A stretch of 64,000 bases of DNA, from positions 1,364,001 through 1,428,000 of the forward strand of contig NZ_CP018616.1 in the NCBI RefSeq assembly GCF_002849855.1, written 5' to 3'. Source of the DNA: Vibrio azureus. Its GTDB lineage: Bacteria > Pseudomonadota > Gammaproteobacteria > Enterobacterales > Vibrionaceae. Shown here in pieces: positions 19,091 to 29,098 of the stretch. The position numbers and the translations under genes are program-made. The first letter of the stretch is position 1, and every line of letters begins with the position of its first letter. The notes below the pieces were generated by a model, which saw only the letters and a program-made list of their open reading frames with translations, was not told where the DNA came from and did no database searches.

Positions 19091-19116
19091 AAAAGGTCAG
19101 CATCTGCTGACCTTTT
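19091..19116. terminator. Strong bidirectional terminator between the barrel gene and aspC
   Basis: AAAAGGTCAGCA (19091-19102) pairs perfectly with TGCTGACCTTTT (19105-19116) around a 2-base loop, with A-run and T-run on the two sides, so it can act for both convergent genes. Confidence 0.9.
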
Positions 19117-19154
19117 TTGTGAATAATCGTTTTAACTGTTGCAGTTCAATCAAT

Positions 19155-20345
19155 CTACAATACGGCAGCAATGGCTTTGCACAGAGGCCCCATATTGGAC
19201 TTCGTCATTCCAGCAACACTGATGCGGCCAGAACCAACAATGTACACTCCGAATTCATTCTTTAAGCGCTCAACCTGCTGCTTGGAAAGGCCAGAAAATG
19301 AAAACATGCCATTTTGACGTTCGATAAAGCTAAAATCAGCAGTGACACCCTCTGCTTTCAAAGTTTGAACAAACAGCTCACGCATCGTTTGAATACGATC
19401 ACGCATTGTTGCGACTTCATTTTCCCATTCAGCACGTAGCTCTGAGTTATTCAAAATATGGGTAACAACAGCACTGCCATGTGCTGGTGGATTTGAGTAA
19501 ATTGAGCGGATGATGGTCTTTACCTGAGAAAATGCCGTGTCCGCAACTTGTTGATCTTCGGCAACTAGGGTGAAGGCACCAACACGTTCATTGTAGAGAC
19601 CGAAGTTTTTAGAAAATGAACTGGCAACCAAGATTTCTTTATTGTGCTTAGTAAAGATACGTAAACCTTGAGCATCTTCTTCAACGCCTTTCGCAAAGCC
19701 TTGGTAGGCAAAGTCAAACAAAGGTAACAGTTTTTTCTCTGCAGCAAGTTTAGCCAAGGTTTCCCATTCTTCCGGTGTTGGATCAATACCTGTTGGGTTA
19801 TGGCAACATCCGTGTAGGAGCAAAATATCGCCTTCAGAGGCCGTTTGCAGATCCTGTAACATTGCACTGAAGTCTTTGTTCTTACTGTCTGCATCGTAGT
19901 AGCTGTATTGAGCCACTTCTAAACCTGCGGCTTTAAATACGCTAATATGGTTTGCCCAAGTTGGATTACTGATCCAGATTTTTACGTTACCGAGTTGACG
20001 TTTAATAAATTCACCTGCAACACGCAGTGCTCCTGTTCCCCCTGGAGCTTGCGCCGTTTTTGCTCGATGTGAGGCGACTACTTCAGCATCATTGCCAAAA
20101 AGCAATTTTTGCACAGCCAGCCCGTATTCTGCAGTACCTTCGATGGTCAGATAAGACTTGGTTTTTTCAGTTTCGAGCAAAATCGCTTCTGCTTTTTTTA
20201 CAGTGGCAAGAACTGGGGTTTCCCCTTGTTCATTTTTATAAATACCTACACCGAGGTTGATTTTTTCACTACGAGTGTCTTTTTTAAACTCTTCGGTTAA
20301 GCCAAGGATAGGATCGGCAGGAGCAGTAACAATTTTTTCAAACAT
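19155..20345 (-). CDS. aspC: Aspartate/aromatic amino acid aminotransferase (AspC type)
   Basis: From the ATG at 20345 the product has 396 residues, the length of E. coli AspC, and begins [20 protein letters not shown], close to AspC. Class I aminotransferase features are the PLP-lysine segment [19 protein letters not shown], the [13 protein letters not shown] loop, and the C-terminal arginine region [12 protein letters not shown] that binds the substrate carboxylate. It transfers amino groups between aspartate or aromatic amino acids and 2-oxoglutarate. The frame is open upstream to 20462, but that part looks non-coding. A 16-base palindrome lies about 50 bases upstream. TyrB-like activity cannot be excluded. 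Confidence 0.9.
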   Translation of the reverse strand: MFEKIVTAPADPILGLTEEFKKDTRSEKINLGVGIYKNEQGETPVLATVKKAEAILLETEKTKSYLTIEGTAEYGLAVQKLLFGNDAEVVASHRAKTAQAPGGTGALRVAGEFIKRQLGNVKIWISNPTWANHISVFKAAGLEVAQYSYYDADSKNKDFSAMLQDLQTASEGDILLLHGCCHNPTGIDPTPEEWETLAKLAAEKKLLPLFDFAYQGFAKGVEEDAQGLRIFTKHNKEILVASSFSKNFGLYNERVGAFTLVAEDQQVADTAFSQVKTIIRSIYSNPPAHGSAVVTHILNNSELRAEWENEVATMRDRIQTMRELFVQTLKAEGVTADFSFIERQNGMFSFSGLSKQQVERLKNEFGVYIVGSGRISVAGMTKSNMGPLCKAIAAVL

Positions 20346-20393
20346 AATCTTCATCCGTGCAATATAAAGTATCTTCAACCATTTATACCTGTG

Positions 20394-20409
20394 TGTAATA
20401 TTCGTTACA
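20394..20409. promoter_or_regulatory. Palindrome upstream of aspC, possible operator
   Basis: TGTAATATTCGTTACA has TGTAA and TTACA arms separated by 6 bases. It lies about 50 bases before the aspC start. It is two bases shorter than the TyrR box pattern, so its regulator is not identified. Confidence 0.35.
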
Positions 20410-20869
20410 ACCGTTAATAATAAGAAACTTGAAAAAAATTTGATTTGAAGCGAAAAATTCATGCAGGATAGTATATTGATATGAAAAATAGCGACTATAT
20501 AGCTGGCAAGAGCAAGGATAAATGTGCACTAACGATGGGCCGCAATCTTAGATACTTCTGATGGCCTCTAAGCTAAAAAGGGGATAATTTGTGAGCCAAT
20601 ATAAGTTTTAAACCCATGAATGAATTTAAAATGTTTTTATATTTAATGGCTTATGTGGTTTTTGACGCTATGGGGAAAGGTCGACGTTGCTTCACTGCTT
20701 TGCCTAAAATATCTTGAGTAATTATACCGAATAATACAAGAGTACATTAAATTTCGAGCCTCGTGCCCGGAGTGAATTTAACCGTGTGAAAAGTACTTAA
20801 AAAGAGGCGAATCTTGTCAGTTTTTTTTACACTTCAGTATATATTTTTGTGATAAACAAGGAGAGTGAA
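20410..20869. other. Non-coding stretch between aspC and the acetyltransferase gene
   Basis: About 460 bp of AT-rich sequence between divergently transcribed genes. I see no gene, no repeat copy and no clear RNA structure. An ATATCTTGAG-like piece near 20707 could be a trace of the repeat family but is too short to call. Confidence 0.5.
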
Positions 20870-21463
20870 ATGTGGTTACAAGAAATACAACTTGAGTCTG
20901 AAGATTTTAAATTGATCCCGATGGCGAAGGAGCATGCCGCCGAACTTATTTCAGCAGCTGCAGATGGGCAGCTCTGGGAGCTTTGGTTTACTTCAGTGCC
21001 TAACGAAGAAACTATCGAAAACTATATCAATTCAGCTTTAGAGCAGAAATCTTGCGGAGCAGGGCAACCCTTTGTTGTTATTGATAAACGAACGGACTGC
21101 ATTGTTGGTTCAACGCGATTTTGTAATGCTGATTTAAAAAATAAACGAGTTGAGATAGGTTACACATGGTATAGCAAACAATATCAACGTTCATCATGTA
21201 ACACGACCTGTAAAAAACTGCTGTTAGAGCATGCTTTTGAGCAATTAGGGGCAATTGCAGTAGAGTTAAGAACAAGCTGGCATAATCATCCTTCCAGAGC
21301 AGCTATTGCCCGTTTGGGAGCTAAGCAAGATGGTGTGTTAAGAAATCATCAAAAGCTTGATAGCGGTGGCTATAGGGATACAGTCGTATTTTCAATTATT
21401 AATTCTGAATGGCCTGCGGTGAAAATCGCGCTGGAGTACAAGCTAAATAAATACAAATACTAG
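20870..21463 (+). CDS. GNAT-family N-acetyltransferase (RimJ/RimL type)
   Basis: The 197-residue protein has the GNAT type 3 (RimJ/L-like) pattern: an N-terminal FKLIPMAKEHAAEL, a central strand VGSTRFCNADLKNKRVEIGY, then YQRSSCNTTCKKLLLEHAFE in the acetyl-CoA-binding region. AVELRTSWHNHPSRAAIARLGA and the C-terminal RDTVVFSI complete it. The usual QxxGxG/A loop is replaced by QRSSCNT, which is unusual but occurs in this subgroup. Start 20870 is chosen for AAGGAG at 20858-20863; the ATG-less extension to 20849 is not used. Substrate unknown. Confidence 0.85.
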   Translation: MWLQEIQLESEDFKLIPMAKEHAAELISAAADGQLWELWFTSVPNEETIENYINSALEQKSCGAGQPFVVIDKRTDCIVGSTRFCNADLKNKRVEIGYTWYSKQYQRSSCNTTCKKLLLEHAFEQLGAIAVELRTSWHNHPSRAAIARLGAKQDGVLRNHQKLDSGGYRDTVVFSIINSEWPAVKIALEYKLNKYKY

Positions 21464-21502
21464 CGTTTTGCACTTTCTAGGTTAAATTTTGCCAAGTATA
21501 AA

Positions 21503-21528
21503 AAAGGCCTTCATTTAAGAAAGCCTTT
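21503..21528. terminator. Terminator between the acetyltransferase and asnS
   Basis: AAAGGC (21503-21508) and GCCTTT (21523-21528) form a 6-bp stem. On the minus strand it is followed by TTTTTTATAC, so it most plausibly serves asnS. Confidence 0.6.
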
Positions 21529-21572
21529 AAAGTTAATAATCTGCGCTTTTATTGAAAACTTAACAATAAAGC

Positions 21573-22973
21573 TTAGAAGTTGGCAGAACCTGTTGTACGA
21601 GGGAATGGAATAACATCACGAACGTTCCCCATACCCGTTACATAGGAAACAAGACGCTCAAAGCCTAAACCAAAGCCTGCGTGTGGTACGGTGCCATAGC
21701 GACGAAGATCACGGTACCAGTTCATATGCTCAGGGTCGATACCGATTTCACGCATTCGTTCGTCTAGGATATCTAAACGTTCTTCACGCTGAGAGCCCCC
21801 GATGATTTCACCAATACCCGGAGCCAGAACGTCCATTGCAGCAACGGTCTTACCATCGTCATTTAAACGCATGTAAAATGCTTTAATGTCTTTCGGGTAG
21901 TTTTTAACGATAACGGGTGCTTTAAAGTGTTCTTCAGCAAGGTAACGTTCATGCTCAGAAGACATGTCAATGCCCCATTCAACTGGGAACTCAAAGTCAC
22001 GGCCAGAATCAAGTAGAATTTGGATTGCATCTGTGTAATCAACTTGTGCGAAGTCAGAAGATACAAATTTCTCAAGGCGGCTAATTGCTTCTTTATCGAT
22101 ACGTTGAGCAAAGAATTCCAAATCATCACGGCATTCTTCAAGCGCAGCTTTGAAAACATACTTAAGCATATCTTCAGATAGCTTGGCAATGTCGTTGAGA
22201 TCGGCAAACGCAACTTCAGGTTCGACCATCCAGAACTCAGCAAGGTGACGACTTGTGTTTGAATTCTCAGCGCGGAAAGTTGGGCCAAAAGTATACACTT
22301 TACTCAGTGCACATGCGTATGCTTCACCATTCAGTTGGCCAGATACAGTTAGGAACGTTTCTTTCCCAAAGAAATCTTCACTGTAATCCACTTTACCTTC
22401 AGCAGTGCGTGGTAAGTTTTCCATATCCAGTGTGGATACTCGGAACATTTCACCTGCACCTTCAGCGTCTGAAGTGGTAATCAGTGGTGCAGAAACCCAA
22501 AAGTAGCCTTGCTCATGATAGAAACGATGAATGGCTTGTGATAAGCAGTTACGAACACGAGCAACAGCACCAATAACGTTTGTACGTGGGCGCAGATGAG
22601 CAACCTCACGAAGGTATTCAATCGAGTGGCGAGTTTTCGCCATAGGGTAGGTGTCAGCGTTTTCTACCCAACCAACGACTTTTACGCTGGTGGCATCAAG
22701 CTCGAAGTCTTGTCCTTTTGCAGGTGACTCGACAATTTTACCCGTTACTTCGACAGAGCAACCCGTTGTTAACTTGAGGACTTCGTTCTCGTAATTATTC
22801 AGGTTATTTGGGACCACGGCCTGAATTGGGTCGAAACAAGAGCCGTCATAAATGGCAAGAAAAGAGATTCCAGCTTTGGAATCACGACGTGAACGGATCC
22901 AGCCGCGAACCGTGACTTCACTGTCAACGGCTAGCTGGCCTTTCAAAACGTCTGATACAGGCGCGTAAGTCAT
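21573..22973 (-). CDS. asnS: Asparaginyl-tRNA synthetase
   Basis: The 466-residue product matches E. coli AsnS in length and nearly throughout. It has an N-terminal OB-fold anticodon-binding domain ([20 protein letters not shown]) and a class II catalytic core with motif 2 ([20 protein letters not shown]) and motif 3 ([10 protein letters not shown]). It charges tRNA-Asn with asparagine. The start at 22973 ([10 protein letters not shown]) agrees with the usual Vibrio N-terminus; an in-frame ATG at 22991 would add six residues. It is transcribed alone and ends at a terminator. Confidence 0.97.
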   Translation of the reverse strand: MTYAPVSDVLKGQLAVDSEVTVRGWIRSRRDSKAGISFLAIYDGSCFDPIQAVVPNNLNNYENEVLKLTTGCSVEVTGKIVESPAKGQDFELDATSVKVVGWVENADTYPMAKTRHSIEYLREVAHLRPRTNVIGAVARVRNCLSQAIHRFYHEQGYFWVSAPLITTSDAEGAGEMFRVSTLDMENLPRTAEGKVDYSEDFFGKETFLTVSGQLNGEAYACALSKVYTFGPTFRAENSNTSRHLAEFWMVEPEVAFADLNDIAKLSEDMLKYVFKAALEECRDDLEFFAQRIDKEAISRLEKFVSSDFAQVDYTDAIQILLDSGRDFEFPVEWGIDMSSEHERYLAEEHFKAPVIVKNYPKDIKAFYMRLNDDGKTVAAMDVLAPGIGEIIGGSQREERLDILDERMREIGIDPEHMNWYRDLRRYGTVPHAGFGLGFERLVSYVTGMGNVRDVIPFPRTTGSANF

Positions 22974-23171
22974 GTTTTTAATATTCTCCATTGAGGTAAA
23001 CGTTCAACCCAAGCTAACGTGAAAATGGTTGCGTTAAGTCATTAAAGCAAACGGCACGATGGGTTGTATAGAGTTTTACAGTTTCAACCAGATATATTAC
23101 CTGTCAATTTGTTTGCATCAACCATTAAATGCATTTAAAAGGTCAGAAAGTATGCATTCATACCGCTAAAA

Positions 23172-23422
23172 TACCCGAGTATCGTCAAGTAGAGCATCTT
23201 GATATGATTGGGTACAACAGCAATAGTTATAAAAAGCAACGCAATCGTTAACATTCTTGAAGCATAGTAGTACGAAGTTTGGATAAAGCGAACTAGGCTA
23301 TACCAGAATGCGGTTTCAATGTGGCATTTGTAAAGTATGGCGACTCTAGCTACAAATTGTTACCGCGCCTGAGAGCTGAGGTCGTCTCGTTGAATCGATC
23401 ATCTTGATGTTACTTCGGTATA
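23172..23422. repeat. Decayed composite of the palindromic repeat upstream of queD
   Basis: A minimal copy (TACCCGAGTATCGTCAAG to GCATCTTGATATGATTGGGTA, 23172-23214) is followed by about 120 bp of unclear origin. The right half of a long copy then follows (CCGCGCCTGAGAGCTGAGGT at about 23364 and a degraded TTGATGTTACTTCGGTATA end). Many substitutions suggest old age. It fills most of the asnS-queD gap. Confidence 0.6.
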
Positions 23423-23485
23423 AAGGTTGTCATTAATGAGTGAATTACTTAGTATTGCGTGTTTTTTTAAGGTATGAGAGTCAAG

Positions 23486-23851
23486 ATGAAAACAGAATTA
23501 TACAAAGAGTTTATGTTTGAAGCGGCACACCACTTGCCACATGTGCCAGAAGGACATAAATGTGGACGTTTACATGGTCACTCTTTCCTCGTTCGTATTT
23601 ACGTAGAGGGGGAGGTTGACCCTCATACAGGCTGGGTTGTTGACTTTGCAGAAATAAAAGCGGCTTTTAAACCCATTTACGATCGACTTGACCATTATTA
23701 TTTGAATGACATTGAAGGTCTAGAGAACCCAACGAGTGAAGTGTTAGCGAAATGGATTTGGCAACAACTTAAACCAAGTTTACCGCTATTGAGTAAGGTC
23801 GAGATTAAAGAAACCTGTACCGCAGGTTGCATCTATATCGGCAAACAGTAA
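23486..23851 (+). CDS. queD: 6-carboxy-5,6,7,8-tetrahydropterin synthase QueD
   Basis: The 121-residue protein is of the PTPS/QueD family. It has the zinc ligands in [24 protein letters not shown] (given here only as position about 10-33), the catalytic Cys in [10 protein letters not shown], and the C-terminal glutamate in [12 protein letters not shown]. QueD converts dihydroneopterin triphosphate to carboxytetrahydropterin in queuosine/7-deazaguanine synthesis. The ATG at 23486 is chosen because GAGAG precedes it at proper spacing; the ATG at 23474 overlaps its own potential ribosome binding site. No preQ1 riboswitch was recognised upstream. Confidence 0.93.
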   Translation: MKTELYKEFMFEAAHHLPHVPEGHKCGRLHGHSFLVRIYVEGEVDPHTGWVVDFAEIKAAFKPIYDRLDHYYLNDIEGLENPTSEVLAKWIWQQLKPSLPLLSKVEIKETCTAGCIYIGKQ

Positions 23852-23984
23852 AAGCAACTTTACAGTGGTTTGTAGGCAGGCGTTCAGAGCTTGCCTTTCA
23901 TTATTTGTTGCCTGCCAATAAAGTATCACTCTAACAAAAAACCGTATAGAGTGATGGCTTTCACTCCGGCTACTGGTGAAATGT

Positions 23985-24782
23985 TTAGTAGCCAATTCCA
24001 TTACGTAATGCAAATTGAATTAAATCGGTATGGCTTTCCAGCTCTAGTGTGTCTAACAGTCGATACTTATGCGATTCTATGGTTCTGGAGCTTAAATTAA
24101 GCTCAATACCCACTTCTTTGGCAGACATACCTTTAGCGAGCAGGCCAAGTACTTCACATTGTCGATGACTAAGCCTTAGCATACGATAGCTTTCATCATC
24201 AGGCTTACGTTTTGGATCATGCACGCTACGATAGAGTGTCGAGTGCTGCCAATAAGATAGCCACATATGGGAAATAACTTTAACTTGTTCGAGTTGTTTG
24301 CAAGACAGCCCGGGTTTGTCTTCACCGAATAATGTAAAGGAAACTCCCCCCCAACGCTGGCCAAACTGAATTAATGGTATTGTGTAGTGGTAATTCGCTC
24401 CCTGTTCAGCAAGAAGCTTCAATAAACTGATATTACTAGCACTCAGTTCGTTACGATTGAATTCTTGGCTTTTATCGTTACTGCCAACCAGTTTTAGGTA
24501 GTCCTCAGCCCCCTTAATGCCAATTTGCTCAGCGGCGATATGTTTATGTTTGGTTCTAGACGCAGAAAGAGTTTTGCCCATGTAAAAAAATAGCATTGAG
24601 TTCGGAAAGATAGTCATTCTATCAATACCAAACCATGCCATTGCCTCTAGCATAAATTGTTTCAATTGATTCTCACACTGCTCAGCCCTAGATGTTGTTA
24701 AGGCTTGAACCTGTTTAACTAACAATGTCTCAAAGCTATTGGCTTTGTTGTCGATTTTTACTTTTTCTATCTCGGTATCCAT
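23985..24782 (-). CDS. LuxR-family transcriptional regulator
   Basis: The 265-residue protein ends with a LuxR-type helix-turn-helix (residues about 200-260): LRLSHRQCEVLGLLAKGMSA, then EVGIELNLSSRTIESHKYRLL. The N-terminal 190 residues (for example LEAMAWFGIDRMTIFP, YHYTIPLIQFGQRWGGVSF) look like a GAF-like sensory fold. They show neither an acyl-homoserine-lactone pattern nor a receiver aspartate. It is a single gene, convergent with queD. Ligand and targets are unknown; the regulator class is certain. Confidence 0.87.
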   Translation of the reverse strand: MDTEIEKVKIDNKANSFETLLVKQVQALTTSRAEQCENQLKQFMLEAMAWFGIDRMTIFPNSMLFFYMGKTLSASRTKHKHIAAEQIGIKGAEDYLKLVGSNDKSQEFNRNELSASNISLLKLLAEQGANYHYTIPLIQFGQRWGGVSFTLFGEDKPGLSCKQLEQVKVISHMWLSYWQHSTLYRSVHDPKRKPDDESYRMLRLSHRQCEVLGLLAKGMSAKEVGIELNLSSRTIESHKYRLLDTLELESHTDLIQFALRNGIGY

Positions 24783-24990
24783 AAATATCAGGTCATTTTG
24801 TGATTCTTTATAAATGCAGTAGTTTTACTCTACATCTAATTTATTAAATTATGCAAAATGTTGCGTTAGAAAGCACGGGGTAGTCGAAGAAAAATTCATA
24901 AATCCTATGTTTGAACAACAGTTTATAACATGATTTGGAATAAACGATACCTGTGGCTAGTGGTGGTATTGATGTTTAGCGGATGAGTTT

Positions 24991-25021
24991 TATACCCAAT
25001 TATTTTGAGCTTACTTGGTTA
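24991..25021. repeat. Minimal remnant of the palindromic repeat
   Basis: TATACCCAATTATTTTGAGC joined to TTACTTGGTTA keeps the two ends of the element and nothing else. Weak by itself; the family context makes it plausible. Confidence 0.35.
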
Positions 25022-25051
25022 TGCAAGCAAATCCATTGTTCAGAGGGGTTA

Positions 25052-25192
25052 ATGATGAAAATGATGAAGTTACGCTACCGAGCTGGTGAACATAGTATGT
25101 GGGTTGAAGTTGTGGTGTCGATATTTGTTGCCCAGCATCTAGTGAAAGAGTACCAAGGCTATGGGTGGACGGCAGAGATAGTCGAAATCTAA
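25052..25192 (+). CDS. Small hypothetical protein (46 aa)
   Basis: The frame is open from 24983, but the likely start is the ATG at 25052, preceded by AGAGGGG at good spacing. The product begins MMKMMKLRYRAGEHSMWVEV and ends GYGWTAEIVEI; it is soluble-looking, with a basic start and aromatic residues, and no known motif. It ends 81 bp before the convergent sdaA gene. Upstream, the frame runs through a repeat remnant, another reason not to use the earlier start. I do not recognise the family; coding status rests on the ribosome binding site and composition. Confidence 0.45.
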   Translation: MMKMMKLRYRAGEHSMWVEVVVSIFVAQHLVKEYQGYGWTAEIVEI

Positions 25193-25273
25193 GTATCAAA
25201 GTTATTTAGTAATTTGGTTATTTAGCAATTTAATGTTTTTACCCAAGCACCAAAAGGTGGCTTGGGTAATGTG

Positions 25274-26635
25274 TTAGCAGATTACCTTGATTGCTAATCC
25301 GCCTTGCGATGTCTCACGATATTTTGCATTCATGTCTTTCCCTGTTTCTAGCATGGTTTCGATCACTTTATCGAGAGAAACCGTTGGGGCAGATGAACGA
25401 CGAAGAGCCATTCGCGTTGAGTTGATCGATTTTACAGCAGCAATACCATTACGTTCAATACACGGAACCTGAACTTGCCCTGCTACAGGGTCGCATGTCA
25501 GGCCTAGGTTATGCTCCATTGCAATTTCTGCAGCCATACACACTTGTTCAGGGCTACCACCCATTAGCTCAGCAAGTCCTGCCGCAGCCATAGAACAAGC
25601 AACGCCAACTTCACCTTGACAACCAACCTCTGCGCCTGAAATAGATGCATTTCGCTTGTAAAGGCCACCGATCGCACCAGAAGCTGCGAAATAGCGGATA
25701 TAGTCCTTTTCGGTGACGGTTTGAATGAACTTATCGTAGTAGGCTAATACCGCAGGGATAATGCCACAAGCGCCGTTAGTTGGCGCGGTTACCACACGGC
25801 CACCTGCTGCGTTTTCTTCGTTAACGGCAAAAGCGAACATGTTTACCCAATCGACGACAGACATTGGGTCGTTAGTGGTTTTTTCTGAAGTCAGCAGTTG
25901 TTGACGAAGAGCCGCTGCACGCCTTGGTACACGTAATGGACCAGGAAGAACGCCTTCTTCATTCATCCCGCGCTCCATGCACTCACGCATAGTACGCCAA
26001 ATGTTAGCAAAGTAGGTGCGAGTTTCTTCATCTGAGTGAAGAGCGCGCTCATTTTTCATTACAAGTGTGCTGATAGAAAGTCCGCTTTCTTTACAATGAT
26101 TCACCAGCTCTTCCGCAGAAGTATATTCGTATGGTGCTTTCACCGGACTTTCGATTTCTTTACCAAAGTTTTCTTCATCGACGATAAAACCACCACCAAT
26201 AGAGTAGTAAGTTTTTGAATATACTTTTTTGTCATCAATCCAAGCATGGATCTGCATGCCATTTTCATGAAGTTCAAGGTTTGTCTTGTGGAAGTTCATT
26301 CCACCATCTTTAGGAAAAGATACAGTGTGACAGTGCATGCCAACAGGAAGACGTTCTGTTTCTTCTACTCTTGCAATGAAGCCTGGAATAGAGTCGATAT
26401 CGACTGTCTCAGGGGAGTTACCTGCTAACCCCATGATAATTGCGATATCAGTATGGTGACCTTTCCCTGTCAGTGATAATGATCCATAAACATCAACGGT
26501 GATTTTAGTGATGTCACGTAATTTTCCCATCGTACGTAAATCATCAATAAATTCTTTACCCGCTTTCATTGGGCCTACAGTATGAGAGCTAGAAGGACCA
26601 ACGCCGATTTTGAATATATCAAATACACTAATCAT
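25274..26635 (-). CDS. sdaA: L-serine ammonia-lyase (L-serine dehydratase)
   Basis: The 453-residue protein has the one-chain beta-alpha SdaA layout: N-terminal [20 protein letters not shown] and a C-terminal half with iron-sulfur cysteines in [29 protein letters not shown] and [17 protein letters not shown]. It deaminates L-serine to pyruvate and ammonia with a 4Fe-4S cluster. It lies downstream of sdaC on the same strand, with a hairpin in the 91-bp gap, forming a serine uptake and breakdown unit. Confidence 0.95.
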   Translation of the reverse strand: MISVFDIFKIGVGPSSSHTVGPMKAGKEFIDDLRTMGKLRDITKITVDVYGSLSLTGKGHHTDIAIIMGLAGNSPETVDIDSIPGFIARVEETERLPVGMHCHTVSFPKDGGMNFHKTNLELHENGMQIHAWIDDKKVYSKTYYSIGGGFIVDEENFGKEIESPVKAPYEYTSAEELVNHCKESGLSISTLVMKNERALHSDEETRTYFANIWRTMRECMERGMNEEGVLPGPLRVPRRAAALRQQLLTSEKTTNDPMSVVDWVNMFAFAVNEENAAGGRVVTAPTNGACGIIPAVLAYYDKFIQTVTEKDYIRYFAASGAIGGLYKRNASISGAEVGCQGEVGVACSMAAAGLAELMGGSPEQVCMAAEIAMEHNLGLTCDPVAGQVQVPCIERNGIAAVKSINSTRMALRRSSAPTVSLDKVIETMLETGKDMNAKYRETSQGGLAIKVIC

Positions 26636-26653
26636 TTAGATTACCTCAGAACA

Positions 26654-26676
26654 AAGCCTCCCAGAGTGGGAGGCTT
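26654..26676 (-). terminator. Hairpin between sdaC and sdaA
   Basis: AAGCCTCCCA (26654-26663) pairs with TGGGAGGCTT (26667-26676) around a 3-base loop. On the minus strand it is followed by TGTTC, a weak T-run, just before the sdaA ribosome binding site (GAGGTAA). It may reduce read-through or protect the upstream mRNA end. Confidence 0.6.
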
Positions 26677-26726
26677 ATTTATTATCGTTATATTAATTAT
26701 GTCTTAATCAAGCGTAGTGAAACGCA

Positions 26727-28001
26727 TTACGGTTGAATAGCACCGTAGACTACAGAAGTAATTGCCGCAACACCACAGATTACAGTGAAAATTTGTACTA
26801 GTGGGTTTGTTCTGTATTTTGACATCGCTGGAACAGTATTCATAGCAAAAACAGGCATTAAGAACAAGATTGCAGCGATCATTGGTGCACCCATTGTTTC
26901 AATCATACCCAGAATGCTTGGGTTAATAACAGCAACGTACCATGTAGTCAGAACAATAAACAGCAATGAACCTTTTTCGATGGCTTTCACAGGGAATGAG
27001 CTGCGAGATTTTATTAATCCAACTAGGCCTTCATGCGCACCTAAGAAATGTCCGAAGTAGCTAGACGTGATCGCAGCGAAAGCAACCAGTGGGCCTAAGT
27101 ATGAAATCATTGGTGAGTCGTAAATATTCGCTAAGTACGAAAGGACAGAGATGTTTTGCTCTTTTGCTGAAGCAAGCTGTTCTGGTGACAGTGAAAGCAC
27201 CACAGAGAAAACAAAAAACATCACGAACGCCATCAGCATTATTGCAGCACCTGCGGTGATAGCATCGGTTTTTTTAACTGCGCTATCGCCGTACTTTAAA
27301 CGCTGTTCTTTAGAAAATTGTGATATAACAGGGCTGTGGTTGAAAGAAAATACAATGATGGGAATAGCCAACCAAACAACATTTGGCATCGCTTCCCAGT
27401 CAGGGGCAATTTCCATCATGGATGTATTCCACTCAGGAATTAAATAGATGGATAACGCAAACAAAATGAACACTAAAGGGTAAACCATCGCTGAGGTTGC
27501 TTTTAGCATTAATTCCTTACCAAAAACAACACCAGCAGTCATTGCTGCGATTAATAGACCAGAAAGCACCACACGTGGAATGGGTTCCATGCCTATTTGG
27601 TTAATTAAGAAAGAATCTACGGTATTGGTAATACCTACACCATAGATCAAAACAATAGGGTAAATAGCAAAAAAGTAAGCAAGTGTAATAAGGTTTGCGC
27701 CGGATTTACCAAAGTGTTCTTCAACTGTGTCAGTGATATCGGCTTCTGGGTTTTTAGCCGAAAGGACAAAACGTGCAAGCGATTTGTGTGCAAACCATGT
27801 CATTGGCGCAGCAATCAACGCCAAAATAACAAGCGGCCAAAAGCCACCCGCACCTGCTTTAATAGGTAAAAATAAGACGCCAGCACCTACTGCGGTACCG
27901 AAAAGGGATAAACACCAAGCAAAGTCTTGATAATTAAGCTTACTTGATGGTTTTGCAGGCTCAGCTGCAGAAGTTGTTGTGGTCATTGTTGGACTACTCA
28001 T
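26727..28001 (-). CDS. sdaC: Serine/H+ symporter of the HAAAP family (SdaC-like)
   Basis: The 424-residue protein has about eleven membrane segments. Hallmarks of the hydroxy/aromatic amino acid permease family include an N-terminal WCLSLFGTAVGAGVLFLPIK, FFAIYPIVLIYGVGITNT and FSFNHSPVISQFSKEQR. SdaC imports L-serine with protons; placement directly before sdaA supports serine as substrate. Threonine transport (TdcC-like) is an alternative. The ATG at 28001 starts a Thr/Ser-rich tail common in Vibrio members. Confidence 0.92.
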   Translation of the reverse strand: MSSPTMTTTTSAAEPAKPSSKLNYQDFAWCLSLFGTAVGAGVLFLPIKAGAGGFWPLVILALIAAPMTWFAHKSLARFVLSAKNPEADITDTVEEHFGKSGANLITLAYFFAIYPIVLIYGVGITNTVDSFLINQIGMEPIPRVVLSGLLIAAMTAGVVFGKELMLKATSAMVYPLVFILFALSIYLIPEWNTSMMEIAPDWEAMPNVVWLAIPIIVFSFNHSPVISQFSKEQRLKYGDSAVKKTDAITAGAAIMLMAFVMFFVFSVVLSLSPEQLASAKEQNISVLSYLANIYDSPMISYLGPLVAFAAITSSYFGHFLGAHEGLVGLIKSRSSFPVKAIEKGSLLFIVLTTWYVAVINPSILGMIETMGAPMIAAILFLMPVFAMNTVPAMSKYRTNPLVQIFTVICGVAAITSVVYGAIQP

Positions 28002-28348
28002 TTGGGAACAGGAAACAAGTCGAATAATTTTGCAGGATTTTACATGAAGAAAAGTCTAGCTTGCTCATATATTACCAGTTGATATCGAACGATATGTCAA
28101 AAACCTGCTCTTTATCACGAAATTTGCGTGCCACATGTGACTAATACTAATGTTATGGATTAGAAAAAATTATCCAAAACTCAGATTGTAATGAATGGGT
28201 ATGAAGTATGTATTCTTAGGGTTAACTTGTTGTTGTTTAATTGGGTTTATTCATTTGGTTTTATATTGCTTTGAAAGCTAGGGTTATTGGATTTTTTTGA
28301 ATGAAGTTTAGTGATGGAACGGATAACCTTCGAAGTTTAGAGGGATAA
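28002..28348. other. Divergent-free gap between sdaC promoter side and nudL end
   Basis: This 347-bp stretch should carry the sdaC promoter. The inverted repeat ATATCGAACGATAT (28082-28095) lies about 80 bases upstream of sdaC and could be an operator. No gene and no repeat copy are visible; no glycine or other riboswitch core was recognised. Confidence 0.45.
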
Positions 28349-28966
28349 CTAAGCCATTTTTTCTAGATGACCCTCTAAGATGTGTCTTTGCATTGACTCG
28401 ATGATTTGTGCGGTCATTCCCCAAATGAAGTGTTGCTGATATTGAACAGCGAAGACACGATGATGAGTACTTTTTAATTGGAAGTAAGAGCTCAGCATCT
28501 TTTGAGGGTTTAAGATGTGATTCAGAGGAATTTCGAAGATTGAAGCAACTTCGTTAGGATCTATATTTGGATTGTAGGTGGGCTCAACAAAAGCAAGAAA
28601 AGGTGTCACTGAGAATCTGCTTACAGTCGGCAGTGAAGGAAGTTGACCAAAAACCTCAATACTGGAAGTATGGATGCCTATTTCTTCTTCAGTTTCTCGT
28701 AAAGCGGTCACCATAAGGTTTACATCATTTAATTCATATTTCCCACCTGGAAAGCTTATTTGGCCTGGGTGATAACGCAAATGTGCCGCTCTTTGAGTAA
28801 AGATAACGTGTAATCCATTATCCCTCTCGACTAGACCGATTAAAACCGCCGCTTTCCTGAGTGATTTCCCTTGTAAGAATGCTAAACGTTTTAAACTATC
28901 TTGATGATAGTGCTGAGGGAGTAACATTTGAAAATTTTGTAAAAATGTAACCTTGTCGATGATCAA
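28349..28966 (-). CDS. nudL: Nudix CoA pyrophosphatase (NudL/YeaB type)
   Basis: The 205-residue protein has the UPF0035/CoA-pyrophosphatase motif HLRYHPGQISFPGGK directly before a complete Nudix box ending RETEEEIGI. The pair marks the NudL/PCD1 group, which cleaves coenzyme A and its derivatives into 4'-phosphopantetheine and 3',5'-ADP. It is a single gene, divergent from hnoX with about 130 bp between them. Confidence 0.9.
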   Translation of the reverse strand: MIIDKVTFLQNFQMLLPQHYHQDSLKRLAFLQGKSLRKAAVLIGLVERDNGLHVIFTQRAAHLRYHPGQISFPGGKYELNDVNLMVTALRETEEEIGIHTSSIEVFGQLPSLPTVSRFSVTPFLAFVEPTYNPNIDPNEVASIFEIPLNHILNPQKMLSSYFQLKSTHHRVFAVQYQQHFIWGMTAQIIESMQRHILEGHLEKMA

Positions 28967-29098
28967 TCTTTCTTCCTTTGTTGACAGTGTAACAACAGAT
29001 TTCTACTTAATGATAAACCAAGATTTAATGATTTGTTTGAAAGTTATACCCTTATCAGCCATTCTTTGTTTACGGAATTGACATAAGGCGAGCCTAAA

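Noticed and set aside
20394..20409. TyrR box before aspC
   Set aside because: The arms match partly, but the element is two bases too short for TGTAAA-N6-TTTACA; kept only as an unassigned palindrome.
22974..23485. preQ1 or other riboswitch before queD
   Set aside because: The stretch is explained largely by decayed repeat copies; no conserved aptamer core was recognised.
24991..25051. Use of the earlier start at 24983 for the small ORF
   Set aside because: The upstream codons lie in a repeat remnant and lack a ribosome binding site.
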